A stretch of 64,000 nt of DNA from Streptomyces sp. M92 (GCF_028473745.1 NZ_CP101137.1:434001-498000), one strand, 5' to 3'; positions 24,153-33,803 are shown, counted from the stretch's first letter. The notes: a model not told the origin generated them from the sequence alone. Program-made: numbers and translations.

Positions 24153-25556
24153 GTGCTTGAGCCCGCGTACCAGGCGGACGTCGTCGTCGTGGGGGCCGGG
24201 ATCGCCGGACTCGCCGCGGCGCATCGGCTGACCAGCGCAGGAGTGACGACCACGGTCCTGGAGGCCGCCCATGCGGTGGGCGGCAGGATGGCCACGGAGA
24301 AGGTCGACGGCTTCCGGCTCGACAGAATCGGGCAGTTGCTGCCGACGGCGTGCCCCGAACTGCGGCTCACCCCCGGGCTGGACGGCCTCGCGCTGCTGCC
24401 CTTCGCCCCCGGGGTGCTGCTGCACAGCGAGGGCCGCCACCACCGGGCGGGCGTCCCGGCGGGGGCCCGGGGCGCAAGGGGCGCACTCCACGCCGTGCGC
24501 GCCCTGGCAAGCGCCCCCCGCTCGGTTCCCGCGCCCCGGCGCCCGGTATCCGCGGTCCGCACTCCGGGGAGGCCCGCCCCCGTTTCCCGCGCCCGCGCGG
24601 GCGCCCCGCTCGGCACGGCCGTCGACCAGGCCCGCCTCGGTGCGGCGCTGACCCGCCTGGCCGCCACCCCCCTCGAACGGCTGCTGGCCCGTCCCGAGCT
24701 GTCCGCGGCCCAGGCCCTGGCGGTCCGCGGACTGCCGCCCCGCACGATCGACGGTTTCCTGCGCCCGCTGCTCGCCGCCCTGCTGTCCGACCCGGACCTG
24801 ACCACCTCCAGCCGGTGCGCCGACCTCGTGCTGCGGCAGTTCGCGGGCGGGCGCCTGGGGCTGCCCGAGGGCGGCTCGGAGGCGCTCCCGGAGCTGCTGG
24901 CGCGGCGGCTGCCGCCGGGCACCGTGCGCACCGGGGTCCGGGTCACCTCGGTGGCCACCAACGCCGTCGCCACCGCCGAGCACGGTGTCATCCGCTGCCG
25001 GGCCGTCCTGGTGGCGACCGACGCCCGGGCGGCGGCCGAGCTGCTGCCGGGCCTGAGGGTGCCGGACTTCCACCCGGTGACAGTGGTGCACCACACCACC
25101 GACGAGCCGCCGGCGACCGGCACCGCCCTGCTGCTCGACGCGGACCGCGGTGGTCCGGTCGCCCACACGGCGGTGGTCAGCCATGTGGACCCGTCCCGCG
25201 CACCGGCCGGACGGACCCTGGTCTCATCGACGGTCCTCGGCCCCCGCCCGCCCGACGTCGACACCGCCGTACGCATCCACCTGTCCCGCCTCTACGGCAC
25301 CCCGACCACCCGCTGGGAGACCCTCGCCGTGCACCACACGCCCGACGCGGTGCCCGCGATGCGCCCGCCGCACGACCCGCGCAGGCCGGTACGGCTGCTG
25401 GCCGGCCTGTACGTGTGCGGCGACCACCGCGACACCAGTGGCGTCCAGGGCGCCCTGCACTCGGGCCACCGGGCCTCGGCGGCGATCCTGACGGACTTGG
25501 GGGCGGGGCGGCCGATGCACTCGGCGGAGGCGGCGGGGACCGTGCGGGCAGCGTGA
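24153..25556 (+). CDS. FAD-dependent amine-oxidase-type oxidoreductase
   Basis: A 467-residue flavoprotein; GTG at 24153 follows GAGGAGGGG. The dinucleotide motif VVVVGAGIAGLAAAHRLTSAGVTTTVLEAAHAVGGRM is at the N-terminus, and the C-terminal FAD contact YVCGDHRDTSGVQGALHSGHRAS is complete. The central region has an Arg/Pro-rich insert at about residues 105-150. It resembles phytoene desaturase/protoporphyrinogen-oxidase-like enzymes; the substrate cannot be told. A 223-bp gap with no recognised features precedes it. Confidence 0.83.
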   Translation: MLEPAYQADVVVVGAGIAGLAAAHRLTSAGVTTTVLEAAHAVGGRMATEKVDGFRLDRIGQLLPTACPELRLTPGLDGLALLPFAPGVLLHSEGRHHRAGVPAGARGARGALHAVRALASAPRSVPAPRRPVSAVRTPGRPAPVSRARAGAPLGTAVDQARLGAALTRLAATPLERLLARPELSAAQALAVRGLPPRTIDGFLRPLLAALLSDPDLTTSSRCADLVLRQFAGGRLGLPEGGSEALPELLARRLPPGTVRTGVRVTSVATNAVATAEHGVIRCRAVLVATDARAAAELLPGLRVPDFHPVTVVHHTTDEPPATGTALLLDADRGGPVAHTAVVSHVDPSRAPAGRTLVSSTVLGPRPPDVDTAVRIHLSRLYGTPTTRWETLAVHHTPDAVPAMRPPHDPRRPVRLLAGLYVCGDHRDTSGVQGALHSGHRASAAILTDLGAGRPMHSAEAAGTVRAA

Positions 25557-26001
25557 CGCGAAGTGGAGGGTGCCGTCCCGATCGGACGACACCCTCCGCG
25601 GACCGGTGGGAAGAGCGCCCGTCAGCACCCACCCAGGTGCAGCCCGCTGACGAAGCGTGACATCCAGCACGCAAGAGCTATTCCGTGTTATTTCACTGTG
25701 AATAGCACGTCACCCTCACATCACCATCGACGGAGTCGGCCACCGAAGCTGGCAACGAGTGCACCTCGAATGGTTGTTTGATACTCTTTCCTCCGATTGC
25801 CAGGGGGGCATCAAAGACAGTGCATGACTACTGACGCGCTGGAGGGGCAGTCGCCGCCATGAATTCACTCTCATGCGCTCGGCCATCCCCAATACCTCTG
25901 CACCCTCCGGATGCCTTCCCAGCTTGAATTGACCTGTGCTTCCGCTGTCGGACATCGCAGACGACAGAAGCCATTCACATGTAATCACCGGAGGAAGTGC
26001 G
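25557..26001. other. locally AT-richer upstream region of the secreted-protein pair
   Basis: 445 bases without a credible gene. From about 25675 the base composition is visibly less GC-rich than the surroundings (GTGTTATTTCACTGTGAATAG; GGTTGTTTGATACTCTTTCC). An 11-bp palindrome TTCAC-T-GTGAA lies at 25692-25702. TTGTTTGATACTC at about 25773-25785 looks promoter-like. A good ribosome site (GGAGGAAG) precedes the ATG at 26002. Confidence 0.55.
25692..25702. promoter_or_regulatory. 11-bp palindrome TTCACTGTGAA
   Basis: A perfect palindrome with a one-base centre, in an AT-rich setting between the FAD oxidoreductase gene and the secreted-protein pair, about 300 bases before the pair. It is a candidate regulator site; which gene it serves is unknown. 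Confidence 0.3.
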
Positions 26002-26511
26002 ATGCTCTCCCGTACCCGAAAAATTGCCGCGTCTGCCTTCGCAGCGACTGTAGCGGTCGCTGGTTTTGCGACCATGGCTTCGGCAGACAGCGGAACCGTG
26101 CCACGCGCAGCCGCTGAGGAAATGCCGTCTGCGGTGGAATACTTCAATTATCCCGGCGCGGACAGGATCCTGGCCGAGGAGGGCATCGAGCTGAAGCGCG
26201 GGGACGGCCGTATTGTGCTGGCCGAGTGCGGCCAGACCTCCGACCAGATCAGAATTTACACCGTCGCGGACCAGGCCGTCGGCCGTAAGGGAACCTACTG
26301 TTTCCGAGCCACGGCGAATTCTGGCTACCTCACCCTGGAGCTGCCTCGCGTCTTCGGCCTCGAGACCAGTACGCAACCCATAAGTGCGGACCTGACGGCG
26401 GAGGGTCGGACTCAAACCGTCGACATGGCCGAGGACACGTACAAGAGTGTGGGTGAAGGAACCGTCGGCGGTGCTCACTCGGTCCTCGTCGAGATCCGGG
26501 TCACGGGCTGA
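26002..26511 (+). CDS. small secreted protein of unknown function, coupled to the pseudoprotease gene
   Basis: A 169-residue protein starting at ATG 26002 with GGAGGAAG 6 bases before. A Sec signal peptide (MLSRTRKIAASAFAATVAVA...ASA-DS) is predicted to be cut near residue 29. The mature part has two Cys (LAECGQTSD and GTYCFRATAN), a likely disulfide, and beta-rich sequence ending SVLVEIRVTG. I recognise no family. Its stop overlaps the start of the next gene (TGATG), so the two are coupled and probably work together outside the cell. Confidence 0.8.
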   Translation: MLSRTRKIAASAFAATVAVAGFATMASADSGTVPRAAAEEMPSAVEYFNYPGADRILAEEGIELKRGDGRIVLAECGQTSDQIRIYTVADQAVGRKGTYCFRATANSGYLTLELPRVFGLETSTQPISADLTAEGRTQTVDMAEDTYKSVGEGTVGGAHSVLVEIRVTG

Positions 26512-28676
26512 TGTCGATCACCGCCGTGTCCGGCACAACAGATGGGAACAGAGCCCGCATCGGGTTCTCACCGCGCTTCCACGCCGCGTTGGCCACGGGC
26601 CTGATGGCCACCGGCCTGACCGCCGGGTGTCTCACCGCCGGCACCGCCCAGGCCGCCACCGGGCCGGCCAGCTCGTCCAACGCCTACAACTTCACCGCGC
26701 GCCTGCAGATAGGCGACGACCAGCGAGGCTGCTCCGCGGTGCTGATAGCCCCGCAGTGGCTCGCCACCGCCGCGAGCTGCTTCGCCGACGACCTCGGCGC
26801 CGGCCCGGTCGCGGCGGGCGCGCCGAAGTGGAAGACCACGGCCGTCCTCGGCCCCGCCCCGGGCACCAACAAGCCCGTCGACGTCGTCGAACTCGTGCCG
26901 CGTACCGACCGGGACATGGTGCTGGCCCGGCTCGCCACACCCGCCACCGGCATCGCTCCCGCCCCCCTCGCCACCACCGCGCCCGTCGCGGGCGAGGAGC
27001 TGACGGTCGTCGGGTTCGGCCGGACCAGGGACGAATGGGCGCCGCTCGCTCGGCACACGGCCGCCTTCACGGTCCAGTCGGTCTCCGGCACCACCCTCGC
27101 GCTCGACGGCAAGACCGACGACGACGCCATCTGCGCCGGCGACGCCGGCGGCCCCCTGGTGCGGCAGAAGGACGGCAAGTTCGAACTGGTCGCGCTCGCC
27201 AGCCAGTCCTGGCAGGGCGGCTGCTTCGGCTCCGACCCGGCCGAGACCCGCAACGAGGCCGTCTCCCCGCGCCTGGACAACATCAACGGCGGCAACACCC
27301 TCATCCCCGGCTCCGTGATGCGGGCCGGTGACAGCCTCGTCTCCAACGCCGCCCGTCTGACCCTGCGGGCCGACGGCGACCTCGTCGTCGTCTCGGGCGC
27401 GGGCAAGACGCTGTGGTCGACCGGCACCGCGGGCCACCCCGGCGCCACCGCCCGCTTCACCGGCACCGGAAACCTCACCGTCGTCGACGCCGACGGCAGC
27501 ACCGTGCTGTGGGAGTCGAAGACCACCGCCGCCGGCGGCAAGGCCGTTCTCCAGGACCGCGGCAACTTCGTCGTCCACGACGCCCAGGGCGCCTCCCAGT
27601 GGGCCGCCGGCACCGTCGTCCGCCACGACTACGACGGCGACGGCCGCAGCGACCTCGCCGACTGGTACGACTACGGCGACGGCCACGACGAGATCCACGC
27701 CTTCCCCGCCAAGGCGGACGGCGGCTTCGAGAGCCCCGTGCACGGCTGGGAGACCGCGGCCGGCAACTACTGGGCCGAGAACATGAAGCGCTTCACCGGC
27801 GACTTCGACGGCGACGGCCTCGGCGACGTCGCCGCCTTCTACGGCTACGGCAACGGCGACGTCGGCCTGATCACCTGGCTCGGCCGGGGCGGCGGCCACT
27901 TCGACGGGCCGCTGCACTCGTGGAAGGACACCGACGGCTGGAACTTCGACCGCATGACCGTCAACTCCGGTGACTTCGACGGCGACGGCCGCGACGACGT
28001 CGCCGTCTGGTACGACTACGCCGACGGCAGCGACAAGCTCCACACCTTCCTCGCCAAGGCCGACGGCGGCTTCGACAGCCCCTTCTCGTCCTTCACCCGG
28101 ACCGAGGGCTGGACGGCCTCCAGCATGAAGTTCGCCACCGGCGACTACAACGGCGACGGCCGCGACGACCTCGCCGCGCTCTACGGCTACTCCACCGGCG
28201 AGGTCAAGATCATCACCTTCCCGACCACGCCCGACGGCGGCTTCGACAACACGGCCGTCCACGGCTGGAGCAGCACCGGCTGGAACTTCGACGCCGCCAG
28301 TGTCCACTCCGGCGACTTCGACGGCGACGGCCGCGACGACCTGGCCGCCTGGTACGACTACGGCGACGGCCACGACGCCGTGATCGGCTTCACCGCCGAC
28401 GCCGCCGGCAAGTTCGGCAACCGCACCGAGCTGTGGAACACCGCGGCCGGGAACTACACACGCGACCAGATGAAGATCGTCACCGGTGACTACGACGGTG
28501 ACGGCCGCGACGACCTCGCCACCTTCTACGGCTACTCGGACGGCGGGGTGAAGACCATCACCTGGACCGCCAAGGCCGACGGCACTCTCAACTCCCCGCT
28601 GCACAGCTGGGAGGCCAGGAGCGGCTGGACCTTCGACCGCCTGCACGCGATCGAGCGCTACCACAACCCCGCCTGA
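26511..28676 (+). CDS. secreted trypsin-fold pseudoprotease with lectin-like domain and six FG-GAP repeats
   Basis: A 721-residue protein with a long signal region (to about residue 50). Residues 55-265 are a chymotrypsin-fold domain: CSAVLIAPQWLATAASCF has Ser89 where catalytic His belongs, and CAGDAGGPLV has Ala212 where the Ser belongs, while Asp135 (DRDMVLARL) remains. Catalysis should be lost. Residues about 270-365 resemble a bulb-type lectin, three repeats such as LTLRADGDLVVV. Residues 368-715 hold six FG-GAP repeats with the calcium motif DxDGDGxxD. WYDY-type and FYGY/LYGY-type repeats alternate. The gene is coupled to the preceding small secreted protein. Confidence 0.88.
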   Translation: MSITAVSGTTDGNRARIGFSPRFHAALATGLMATGLTAGCLTAGTAQAATGPASSSNAYNFTARLQIGDDQRGCSAVLIAPQWLATAASCFADDLGAGPVAAGAPKWKTTAVLGPAPGTNKPVDVVELVPRTDRDMVLARLATPATGIAPAPLATTAPVAGEELTVVGFGRTRDEWAPLARHTAAFTVQSVSGTTLALDGKTDDDAICAGDAGGPLVRQKDGKFELVALASQSWQGGCFGSDPAETRNEAVSPRLDNINGGNTLIPGSVMRAGDSLVSNAARLTLRADGDLVVVSGAGKTLWSTGTAGHPGATARFTGTGNLTVVDADGSTVLWESKTTAAGGKAVLQDRGNFVVHDAQGASQWAAGTVVRHDYDGDGRSDLADWYDYGDGHDEIHAFPAKADGGFESPVHGWETAAGNYWAENMKRFTGDFDGDGLGDVAAFYGYGNGDVGLITWLGRGGGHFDGPLHSWKDTDGWNFDRMTVNSGDFDGDGRDDVAVWYDYADGSDKLHTFLAKADGGFDSPFSSFTRTEGWTASSMKFATGDYNGDGRDDLAALYGYSTGEVKIITFPTTPDGGFDNTAVHGWSSTGWNFDAASVHSGDFDGDGRDDLAAWYDYGDGHDAVIGFTADAAGKFGNRTELWNTAAGNYTRDQMKIVTGDYDGDGRDDLATFYGYSDGGVKTITWTAKADGTLNSPLHSWEARSGWTFDRLHAIERYHNPA

Positions 28677-28769
28677 ACCCGTTGGAGCGGCCCGTGGGCC
28701 CGCTGCCCCGCCGTCCCCGGCGGAGCAGCGGGCCCGCGGCCGTATGCGGCCGGTGTGCGGCCGCGCGGG

Positions 28770-30236
28770 TCACCCGAGCGCCGCGACCTTGTCGCGGTAC
28801 CCACGCACCGGCGCCGCGTCCCTGTACGGCTCCAGCCGCCGTTCGAAGTCGCGGACGTACTCCGCCGCCCGGGCCGACCTCATCTCGGCCGCCTGTCCGG
28901 CCGCCTCGGCGGCCAGCTGGCAGGCCTGGTCGAGTTCGCCGAGGCCCAGGCGGGCGGTGGCGAGGACGATCCGGCAGAAGAGCCTGCTGCGCGCGTACAC
29001 GGGGGCGCGCAGCAGCAGCGAGCGTTCGGCGTACTGGGCGGCGGCCCGGAACTGCTGGAGGTCGCGGTGGCAGTGCCCGAACTCGTCGGCGAGCTGCGCC
29101 TCGTCGAAGAAGCGGGCCCAGTGCGGCACCTCGTCGCCGGGCCGGGCGGCCTCCAGGGCGCGCTCGGCGCGGACCAGCGAGGCGGTGCAGGCCCGCACCT
29201 CGCCGAGGACGCCGTGCGCCCGCGCCTCGGCCGCGTGCAGCAGCGTCTGCACGACCGGCGGCGCTGAGGTCCCGACCCCCTGCTGCGCCACCCGCGCGAG
29301 CTGCACGGCCTCGCGCCCGTGCCCCAGGTAGACGGCCTGCCGGCTCATGGTGACCAGCACGTACGAGCCGTACGCCCGGTCCCCGGCCGCCTGCGCGAGC
29401 CGCAGCGCCTGCACGAAGTAGCGCTGGGCGAGGCCGTGCGCGGCGATGTCGTACGACGTCCAGCCCGCGAGCCGGGTGAGGTCGGCGGCGGCGGCGAACA
29501 GCCGGCGGCCGGTCTGCTCGCCGTAGGTGCCGCGCAGCATCGGCTCCAGCTCGTGCTCCAGGTAGCGCACGAGGGCCTGGCGGGCGTGCCCGCCGCCGTA
29601 CCGGTCGTCCAGGCTGCGGAACAGCTCGCCGACCGAGCGCAGCGCGGCGAGGTCGCCGCCGGTGACCTTCTGGCCGGGGCCGCGGTCGGCGGACGGCGCG
29701 CGCCGGCGGGCCGGGTCGACCGGCACGGGCCCCCTGGGCATCGCGGGGCGGCCCTGCGCGGGGATGCGGACGGGCACCTCGGCGCGGGCCACCTTCTCGT
29801 CGGCCCGCCCGATCAGCCAGTCCCGGCTGGGCACGACCAGTCCGGCCGGCGTGAAGGCGATCTTGCGCAGCTCGGCCTGGCTGCCGGAGTCCTTGCGCCA
29901 CAGCCCGCCGACGATGTCGACGGCCTCCTCCGGGGTGGCGGCGAACTCCAGGCCCGCGTAGACGGGCGCGCAGGCGTCGAGGCCGAGGTCCTGCGCGCTG
30001 AGGCGGCGGCCGAGGCGCCGGGTGAAGACCTCGGCGATCAGCGCCGGGGTGGTGCCGCGGGGCTGCTGGCCGCGCAGCCACCGGGTGACGGACGTCTTGT
30101 CGTATCTCAGGTCCAGACCGTGTTCGAGTCCGAGCTGGTCGACGCGACGCGCGAGACCCGCGTTCGAGAACCCCGCTTCGGCGATGAGCGCGGCGAGCTG
30201 GCGGTTGGGGGTGCGCTGCGCGGGTCGTTCCGTCAT
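28770..30236 (-). CDS. HTH regulator with C-terminal TPR-like helices
   Basis: A 488-residue protein. ATG at 30236 follows AGGAG by 8 bases. The N-terminal helix-turn-helix is in [51 protein letters not shown] (about residues 10-65). The rest is all-helical and rich in Ala and Leu, with TPR-like pairs from about residue 240 ([43 protein letters not shown]). This architecture is common among Streptomyces regulators of development and antibiotics, such as the NsdA type, but no specific orthologue is claimed. It diverges from lipB with a 234-bp gap. Confidence 0.85.
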   Translation of the reverse strand: MTERPAQRTPNRQLAALIAEAGFSNAGLARRVDQLGLEHGLDLRYDKTSVTRWLRGQQPRGTTPALIAEVFTRRLGRRLSAQDLGLDACAPVYAGLEFAATPEEAVDIVGGLWRKDSGSQAELRKIAFTPAGLVVPSRDWLIGRADEKVARAEVPVRIPAQGRPAMPRGPVPVDPARRRAPSADRGPGQKVTGGDLAALRSVGELFRSLDDRYGGGHARQALVRYLEHELEPMLRGTYGEQTGRRLFAAAADLTRLAGWTSYDIAAHGLAQRYFVQALRLAQAAGDRAYGSYVLVTMSRQAVYLGHGREAVQLARVAQQGVGTSAPPVVQTLLHAAEARAHGVLGEVRACTASLVRAERALEAARPGDEVPHWARFFDEAQLADEFGHCHRDLQQFRAAAQYAERSLLLRAPVYARSRLFCRIVLATARLGLGELDQACQLAAEAAGQAAEMRSARAAEYVRDFERRLEPYRDAAPVRGYRDKVAALG

Positions 30237-30470
30237 GGTGCGGTGCGGTCTCCTGCCTTCCGGGCGTTCGATGTGCCCGGAGCGCCTGTGAGCAGCCCTT
30301 ATGGCCTCGTGAACGGCGCGAATGTAGCGGAGAGTAAGCGCCCGATCGCACACTTTCACCGGCATTCATCCGATCGTGTGAGGATTGCCCGCCCGGCTGA
30401 CGACGCGTGGGCGGTCGTACAGTGGCGTGGGCACGCTTCGTGCCTTACGACCTTCCGGGGAGGCATTGCC

Positions 30471-31322
30471 GTGAGTGAGCTGCGGTTCGTCCGAATGGGG
30501 TTCGGTGCCGATCGCGTCGAGTACCAGGAGGCGTGGGACGAGCAGCGCCGGGTGCACGCCGCGCGATTCGCCGACGAGGTCCCCGACACCGTGCTGCTCC
30601 TCGAACACCCGCCGGTCTACACCGCCGGCCGGCGCACCGAGGACAGCGAGCGTCCGCTGGACGGCACGCCGGTGATCGACGTGGACCGCGGCGGCAAGAT
30701 CACCTGGCACGGGCCGGGCCAGCTGGTGGGCTACCCGATCCAGAAGCTCCCGCGCCCGGTGGACGTGGTGGCGCACGTGCGGCGGCTGGAGGATGCCCTG
30801 ATCCGCACCTGCGCGGAGTTCGGCGTGGAGACCAGCCGAGTGGAGGGCCGCAGCGGGGTGTGGGTCCTCGGCGACCCGGTCGAGCGGCGCCCCGCGCGAT
30901 CTGGAGGGGCAGCGCGCAGCGCTTCGGCCGAGGGTGATGGCGGGCGACGGGCGGGACTCTCCCTGGACTTCGACCCGCGCCTGACGGACGAGGAGTTCGA
31001 CCCCCGTCTGAACGGCCCCGACTACGCCCCCTCCAACGCCGGCCAGCGGCGCGAGGACCGCAAGATCGCCGCGATCGGCATCCGGGTGGCGAAGGGCGTC
31101 ACCATGCACGGCTTCGCCCTGAACGTGAACCCGGACAACAAGTGGTTCGACAAGATCATCCCGTGCGGCATCCGCGACGCGGGCGTCGCCTCGCTGGCGA
31201 ACGAGCTGGGCCGGGACGTGACCATCGAGGAGGTCCTGCCGGTCGCGGAGCGCCACCTGCGGGACGTACTGGAGAACGCGGATCTGAAGCCGAGGGTGAT
31301 CGAGAAGGCCCCTGCAGCCTGA
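30471..31322 (+). CDS. lipB: lipoyl(octanoyl) transferase
   Basis: A 283-residue LipB starting at GTG 30471 after GGGGAGG. The motif [17 protein letters not shown] is intact, and the catalytic pair is Lys198 (EDRKIAAIG) and Cys232 (IIPCGI). It moves octanoyl groups from ACP to lipoyl domains. Between [10 protein letters not shown] and the conserved catalytic block there is a long Arg/Ser/Gly-rich and Asp-rich insertion (about residues 143-190), larger than in the E. coli enzyme. LipA follows 168 bases downstream. Confidence 0.93.
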   Translation: MSELRFVRMGFGADRVEYQEAWDEQRRVHAARFADEVPDTVLLLEHPPVYTAGRRTEDSERPLDGTPVIDVDRGGKITWHGPGQLVGYPIQKLPRPVDVVAHVRRLEDALIRTCAEFGVETSRVEGRSGVWVLGDPVERRPARSGGAARSASAEGDGGRRAGLSLDFDPRLTDEEFDPRLNGPDYAPSNAGQRREDRKIAAIGIRVAKGVTMHGFALNVNPDNKWFDKIIPCGIRDAGVASLANELGRDVTIEEVLPVAERHLRDVLENADLKPRVIEKAPAA

Positions 31323-31338
31323 CCTCAGGGCATAGAAC

Positions 31339-31408
31339 AAGCCCGTCCGGCGTTTGAGGACGAGGCCGTCCAGGCCGGAAGCGGGGGCCTGGGGGCGGCA
31401 GCCCCCAG
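31339..31408. repeat. dispersed Streptomyces repeat plus hairpin between lipB and lipA
   Basis: AAGCCCGTCCGGCGTTTGAG plus GACGAGGCCGT at 31339-31369 matches a repeat that I know to be frequent in Streptomyces chromosomes. It is followed by the perfect hairpin CTGGGGGC-GGCA-GCCCCCAG at 31389-31408. It probably terminates part of the lipB transcript. Confidence 0.55.
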
Positions 31409-31490
31409 CAGGGCCAGCACCAACGCCGACCAACAAATCAACGGGCGTACCCTGGGGCACGCCGAAGAATCAATCGCTAGGGAGCCGGTC

Positions 31491-32444
31491 GTGTCCGCAG
31501 TCGCACCCGACGGACGCAAGATGCTGCGCCTGGAGGTCCGCAACAGCCAGACCCCCATCGAGCGCAAGCCCGAGTGGATCAAGACCCGGGCGAAAATGGG
31601 CCCCGAGTACACCAAGATGCAGAACCTCGTGAAGAGCGAGGGCCTGCACACGGTCTGCCAGGAAGCGGGCTGTCCCAACATCTACGAGTGCTGGGAGGAC
31701 CGCGAGGCGACCTTCCTCATCGGCGGCGACCAGTGCACCCGGCGCTGTGACTTCTGCCAGATCGACACCGGCAAGCCCGAGGCGCTCGACCGCGACGAGC
31801 CCCGCCGCGTCGGCGAGTCCGTGGTCACCATGGACCTGAACTACGCCACCATCACCGGCGTCGCCCGCGACGACCTCCCGGACGGCGGCGCCTGGCTGTA
31901 CGCGGAGACGGTGCGCCAGATCCACCAGCAGACGGCGGACCGCGAGGCCGGCCGGACCAAGGTGGAGCTGCTCGCCCCCGACTTCAACGCGGTGCCGGAG
32001 CTGCTGCGGGAGGTCTTCGACTCCCGCCCCGAGGTCTTCGCGCACAACGTCGAGACGGTCCCGCGCATCTTCAAGCGCATCCGCCCCGGCTTCCGCTACG
32101 AGCGCTCACTGAAGGTCATCACGGACGCCCGCGACTACGGCCTGGTCACCAAGTCCAACCTGATCCTCGGCATGGGCGAGACCCGCGAGGAGATCAGCGA
32201 GGCGCTGAAGGAACTGCACGAGGCCGGCTGCGAGCTGATCACCATCACGCAGTACCTGCGCCCGTCGGTGCGCCACCACCCCGTGGAGCGCTGGGTCAAG
32301 CCGCAGGAGTTCGTGGAGCTGAAGGAGGAGGCCGAGCAGATCGGCTTCTCCGGCGTGATGTCGGGCCCGCTGGTGCGGTCCTCGTACCGCGCCGGGCGGC
32401 TCTACCAGATGGCCATGGAGCAGCGCCGGACCGCCGCTGTCTGA
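31491..32444 (+). CDS. lipA: lipoyl synthase (radical SAM)
   Basis: A 317-residue LipA starting at GTG 31491. The radical-SAM cluster motif CTRRCDFC gives Cys82, Cys86 and Cys89. The auxiliary cluster motif [12 protein letters not shown] gives Cys56, Cys61 and Cys67. The C-terminal RSSYRAG motif that supplies the serine ligand is present. It inserts two sulfurs into octanoylated domains made by LipB, serving the E2 proteins of this window. Confidence 0.96.
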   Translation: MSAVAPDGRKMLRLEVRNSQTPIERKPEWIKTRAKMGPEYTKMQNLVKSEGLHTVCQEAGCPNIYECWEDREATFLIGGDQCTRRCDFCQIDTGKPEALDRDEPRRVGESVVTMDLNYATITGVARDDLPDGGAWLYAETVRQIHQQTADREAGRTKVELLAPDFNAVPELLREVFDSRPEVFAHNVETVPRIFKRIRPGFRYERSLKVITDARDYGLVTKSNLILGMGETREEISEALKELHEAGCELITITQYLRPSVRHHPVERWVKPQEFVELKEEAEQIGFSGVMSGPLVRSSYRAGRLYQMAMEQRRTAAV

Positions 32445-32711
32445 TCCGCCCGCCGGACCACCGTCCGGCGACCGTGTGAATTCACGCACAAGCTGCTACC
32501 GGCCAGTAATGGCCGATACTCCGCGGCCCCGACCGTCCTCGCAGATGAGGGCACCGGTCGGGGCCGCGGCGTCGTCGAGACTCCCGGCGTCGCGGCTTCA
32601 TGTCCGTTTGACCGGCGGGTCACGCCCTGGTAACACCAATCAGTGACCCTGGCATCACGCCACGTACACCCGTCTCCGTACCCGGAGCCGTACCGAGGGG
32701 GGACCTCCACG

Positions 32712-32927
32712 ATGCAGGCCGCGCCCGTTCGCGCCACCGTCGTCCGCGCCACCGCCATCCCGTCGTTCACCACCGCCCTGCGGGCCGTCGAGTCGCTGTT
32801 GATGAGCGGCGGTCAGCGCACCGCCCGGCGCAACGCGTGGACCTCCGTGCTGGAGGACCGCCGCCGCGCCAAGGACCGGATCGAGACGGAGCGCGTGCTG
32901 CGGCAGTCCGTCGCCGGCCGCCCCTGA
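32712..32927 (+). CDS. small basic protein, 71 residues
   Basis: ATG 32712 has GAGGGGGGACC upstream, which favours it over the in-frame GTG at 32643. The product is Arg-rich and probably helical (FTTALRAVESLLMSGGQRTARRNAWTSVLEDRRRAKDRIETERVL) with no membrane segment. The second half resembles a small basic DNA- or RNA-associated helix, but I know of no described family. It lies alone between lipA and the DUF4191 gene. Confidence 0.65.
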   Translation: MQAAPVRATVVRATAIPSFTTALRAVESLLMSGGQRTARRNAWTSVLEDRRRAKDRIETERVLRQSVAGRP

Positions 32928-33008
32928 TCACGGCCCCGGCCGTCCCGCCTCCCCGCACGCCGGGCACTGCCGTCGTCGGCGCTCGGCGGGGCACGTAGAC
33001 TTCGTGCC

Positions 33009-33713
33009 ATGGCGAGGAAGGAACCTGCAGCGGACGCTGCGAACCCCGGGCGACTGAAGCAGATCGCTCTGACCTACAAGATGACCCGCAAGGCCGACAA
33101 GAAGATCGGTCTTGTACTCGCGGGTGTCGGCATCGTCGTCTTCGGTGTCCTCCTCGCGATCGGTTTCCTGGTCGGTCACCCCATCTATCTCGGCATCCTG
33201 GGCGTGCTGCTCGCCTTCCTCGCGACGGCGATCGTCTTCGGGCGCCGGGCCGAGCGGGCGGCCTTCGGCCAGATGGAGGGCCAGCCCGGCGCGGCCGCGG
33301 CCGTACTGGACAACGTCGGCCGGGGCTGGACGACGACGCCCGCGGTGGCGATGAACCGCAACCAGGACGTGGTGCACCGCGCGGTCGGCAAGGCCGGCAT
33401 CGTGCTGGTCGCGGAGGGCAACCCGAACCGGGTGAAGTCCCTGCTCGCCGCCGAGAAGAAGAAGATGAACCGCATCGTCTCCGACGTGCCCGTGCACGAC
33501 CTGATCGTGGGCACCGGCGAGGGCCAGGTCGAGCTGAAGAAGCTGCGCACCACCATGCTCAAGCTCCCCCGCGTGCTGTCCGGCCCGCAGGTCACGGTGA
33601 CCAACGACCGGCTGCGCGCCCTGGGCGACCTCATGAGCAACATGCCGCTCCCCAAGGGCCCGATGCCGAAGGGCATGCGCATGCCCAAGGGCGGCAACCC
33701 CAGACAGCGCTGA
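33009..33713 (+). CDS. DUF4191 membrane protein
   Basis: A 234-residue protein starting at ATG 33009. A basic N-terminus (RLKQIALTYKMTRKADKKIG) leads into two transmembrane helices at about residues 36-80. A soluble C-terminal domain follows (VLDNVGRGWTTTPAVAMNRNQDVVHRAVGKAGIVLVAEG, then RVKSLLAAEKKKMNRIV) with a basic tail. This is the actinobacterial DUF4191 family, which commonly lies beside lipA; function unknown. Confidence 0.85.
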   Translation: MARKEPAADAANPGRLKQIALTYKMTRKADKKIGLVLAGVGIVVFGVLLAIGFLVGHPIYLGILGVLLAFLATAIVFGRRAERAAFGQMEGQPGAAAAVLDNVGRGWTTTPAVAMNRNQDVVHRAVGKAGIVLVAEGNPNRVKSLLAAEKKKMNRIVSDVPVHDLIVGTGEGQVELKKLRTTMLKLPRVLSGPQVTVTNDRLRALGDLMSNMPLPKGPMPKGMRMPKGGNPRQR

Positions 33714-33732
33714 CCTCGCACCCACGGCAACG

Positions 33733-33793
33733 CGCCGGTACGGCGATGGGGGCACCCGGACTGGATCCGGGTGCCCCCATCGCCGTACCGGCG
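33733..33793. terminator. bidirectional terminator, 28-bp perfect stem
   Basis: Bases 33733-33760 and 33766-33793 are perfect inverted repeats around the 5-base loop CTGGA. It lies between the convergent DUF4191 and RDD genes, so it can terminate both. Confidence 0.85.
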
Positions 33794-33803
33794 TCGTCGT
33801 GCC

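Noticed and set aside
26568-28664. 698-residue minus-strand frame over the pseudoprotease gene
   Set aside because: Val/Gly/Ala-rich periodic product caused by the FG-GAP repeats on the other strand.
28682-29353. Plus-strand frame of 223 residues opposite the TPR regulator
   Set aside because: Arg/Pro/Ala low-complexity product without ribosome site; the minus-strand gene has a good start and an HTH.
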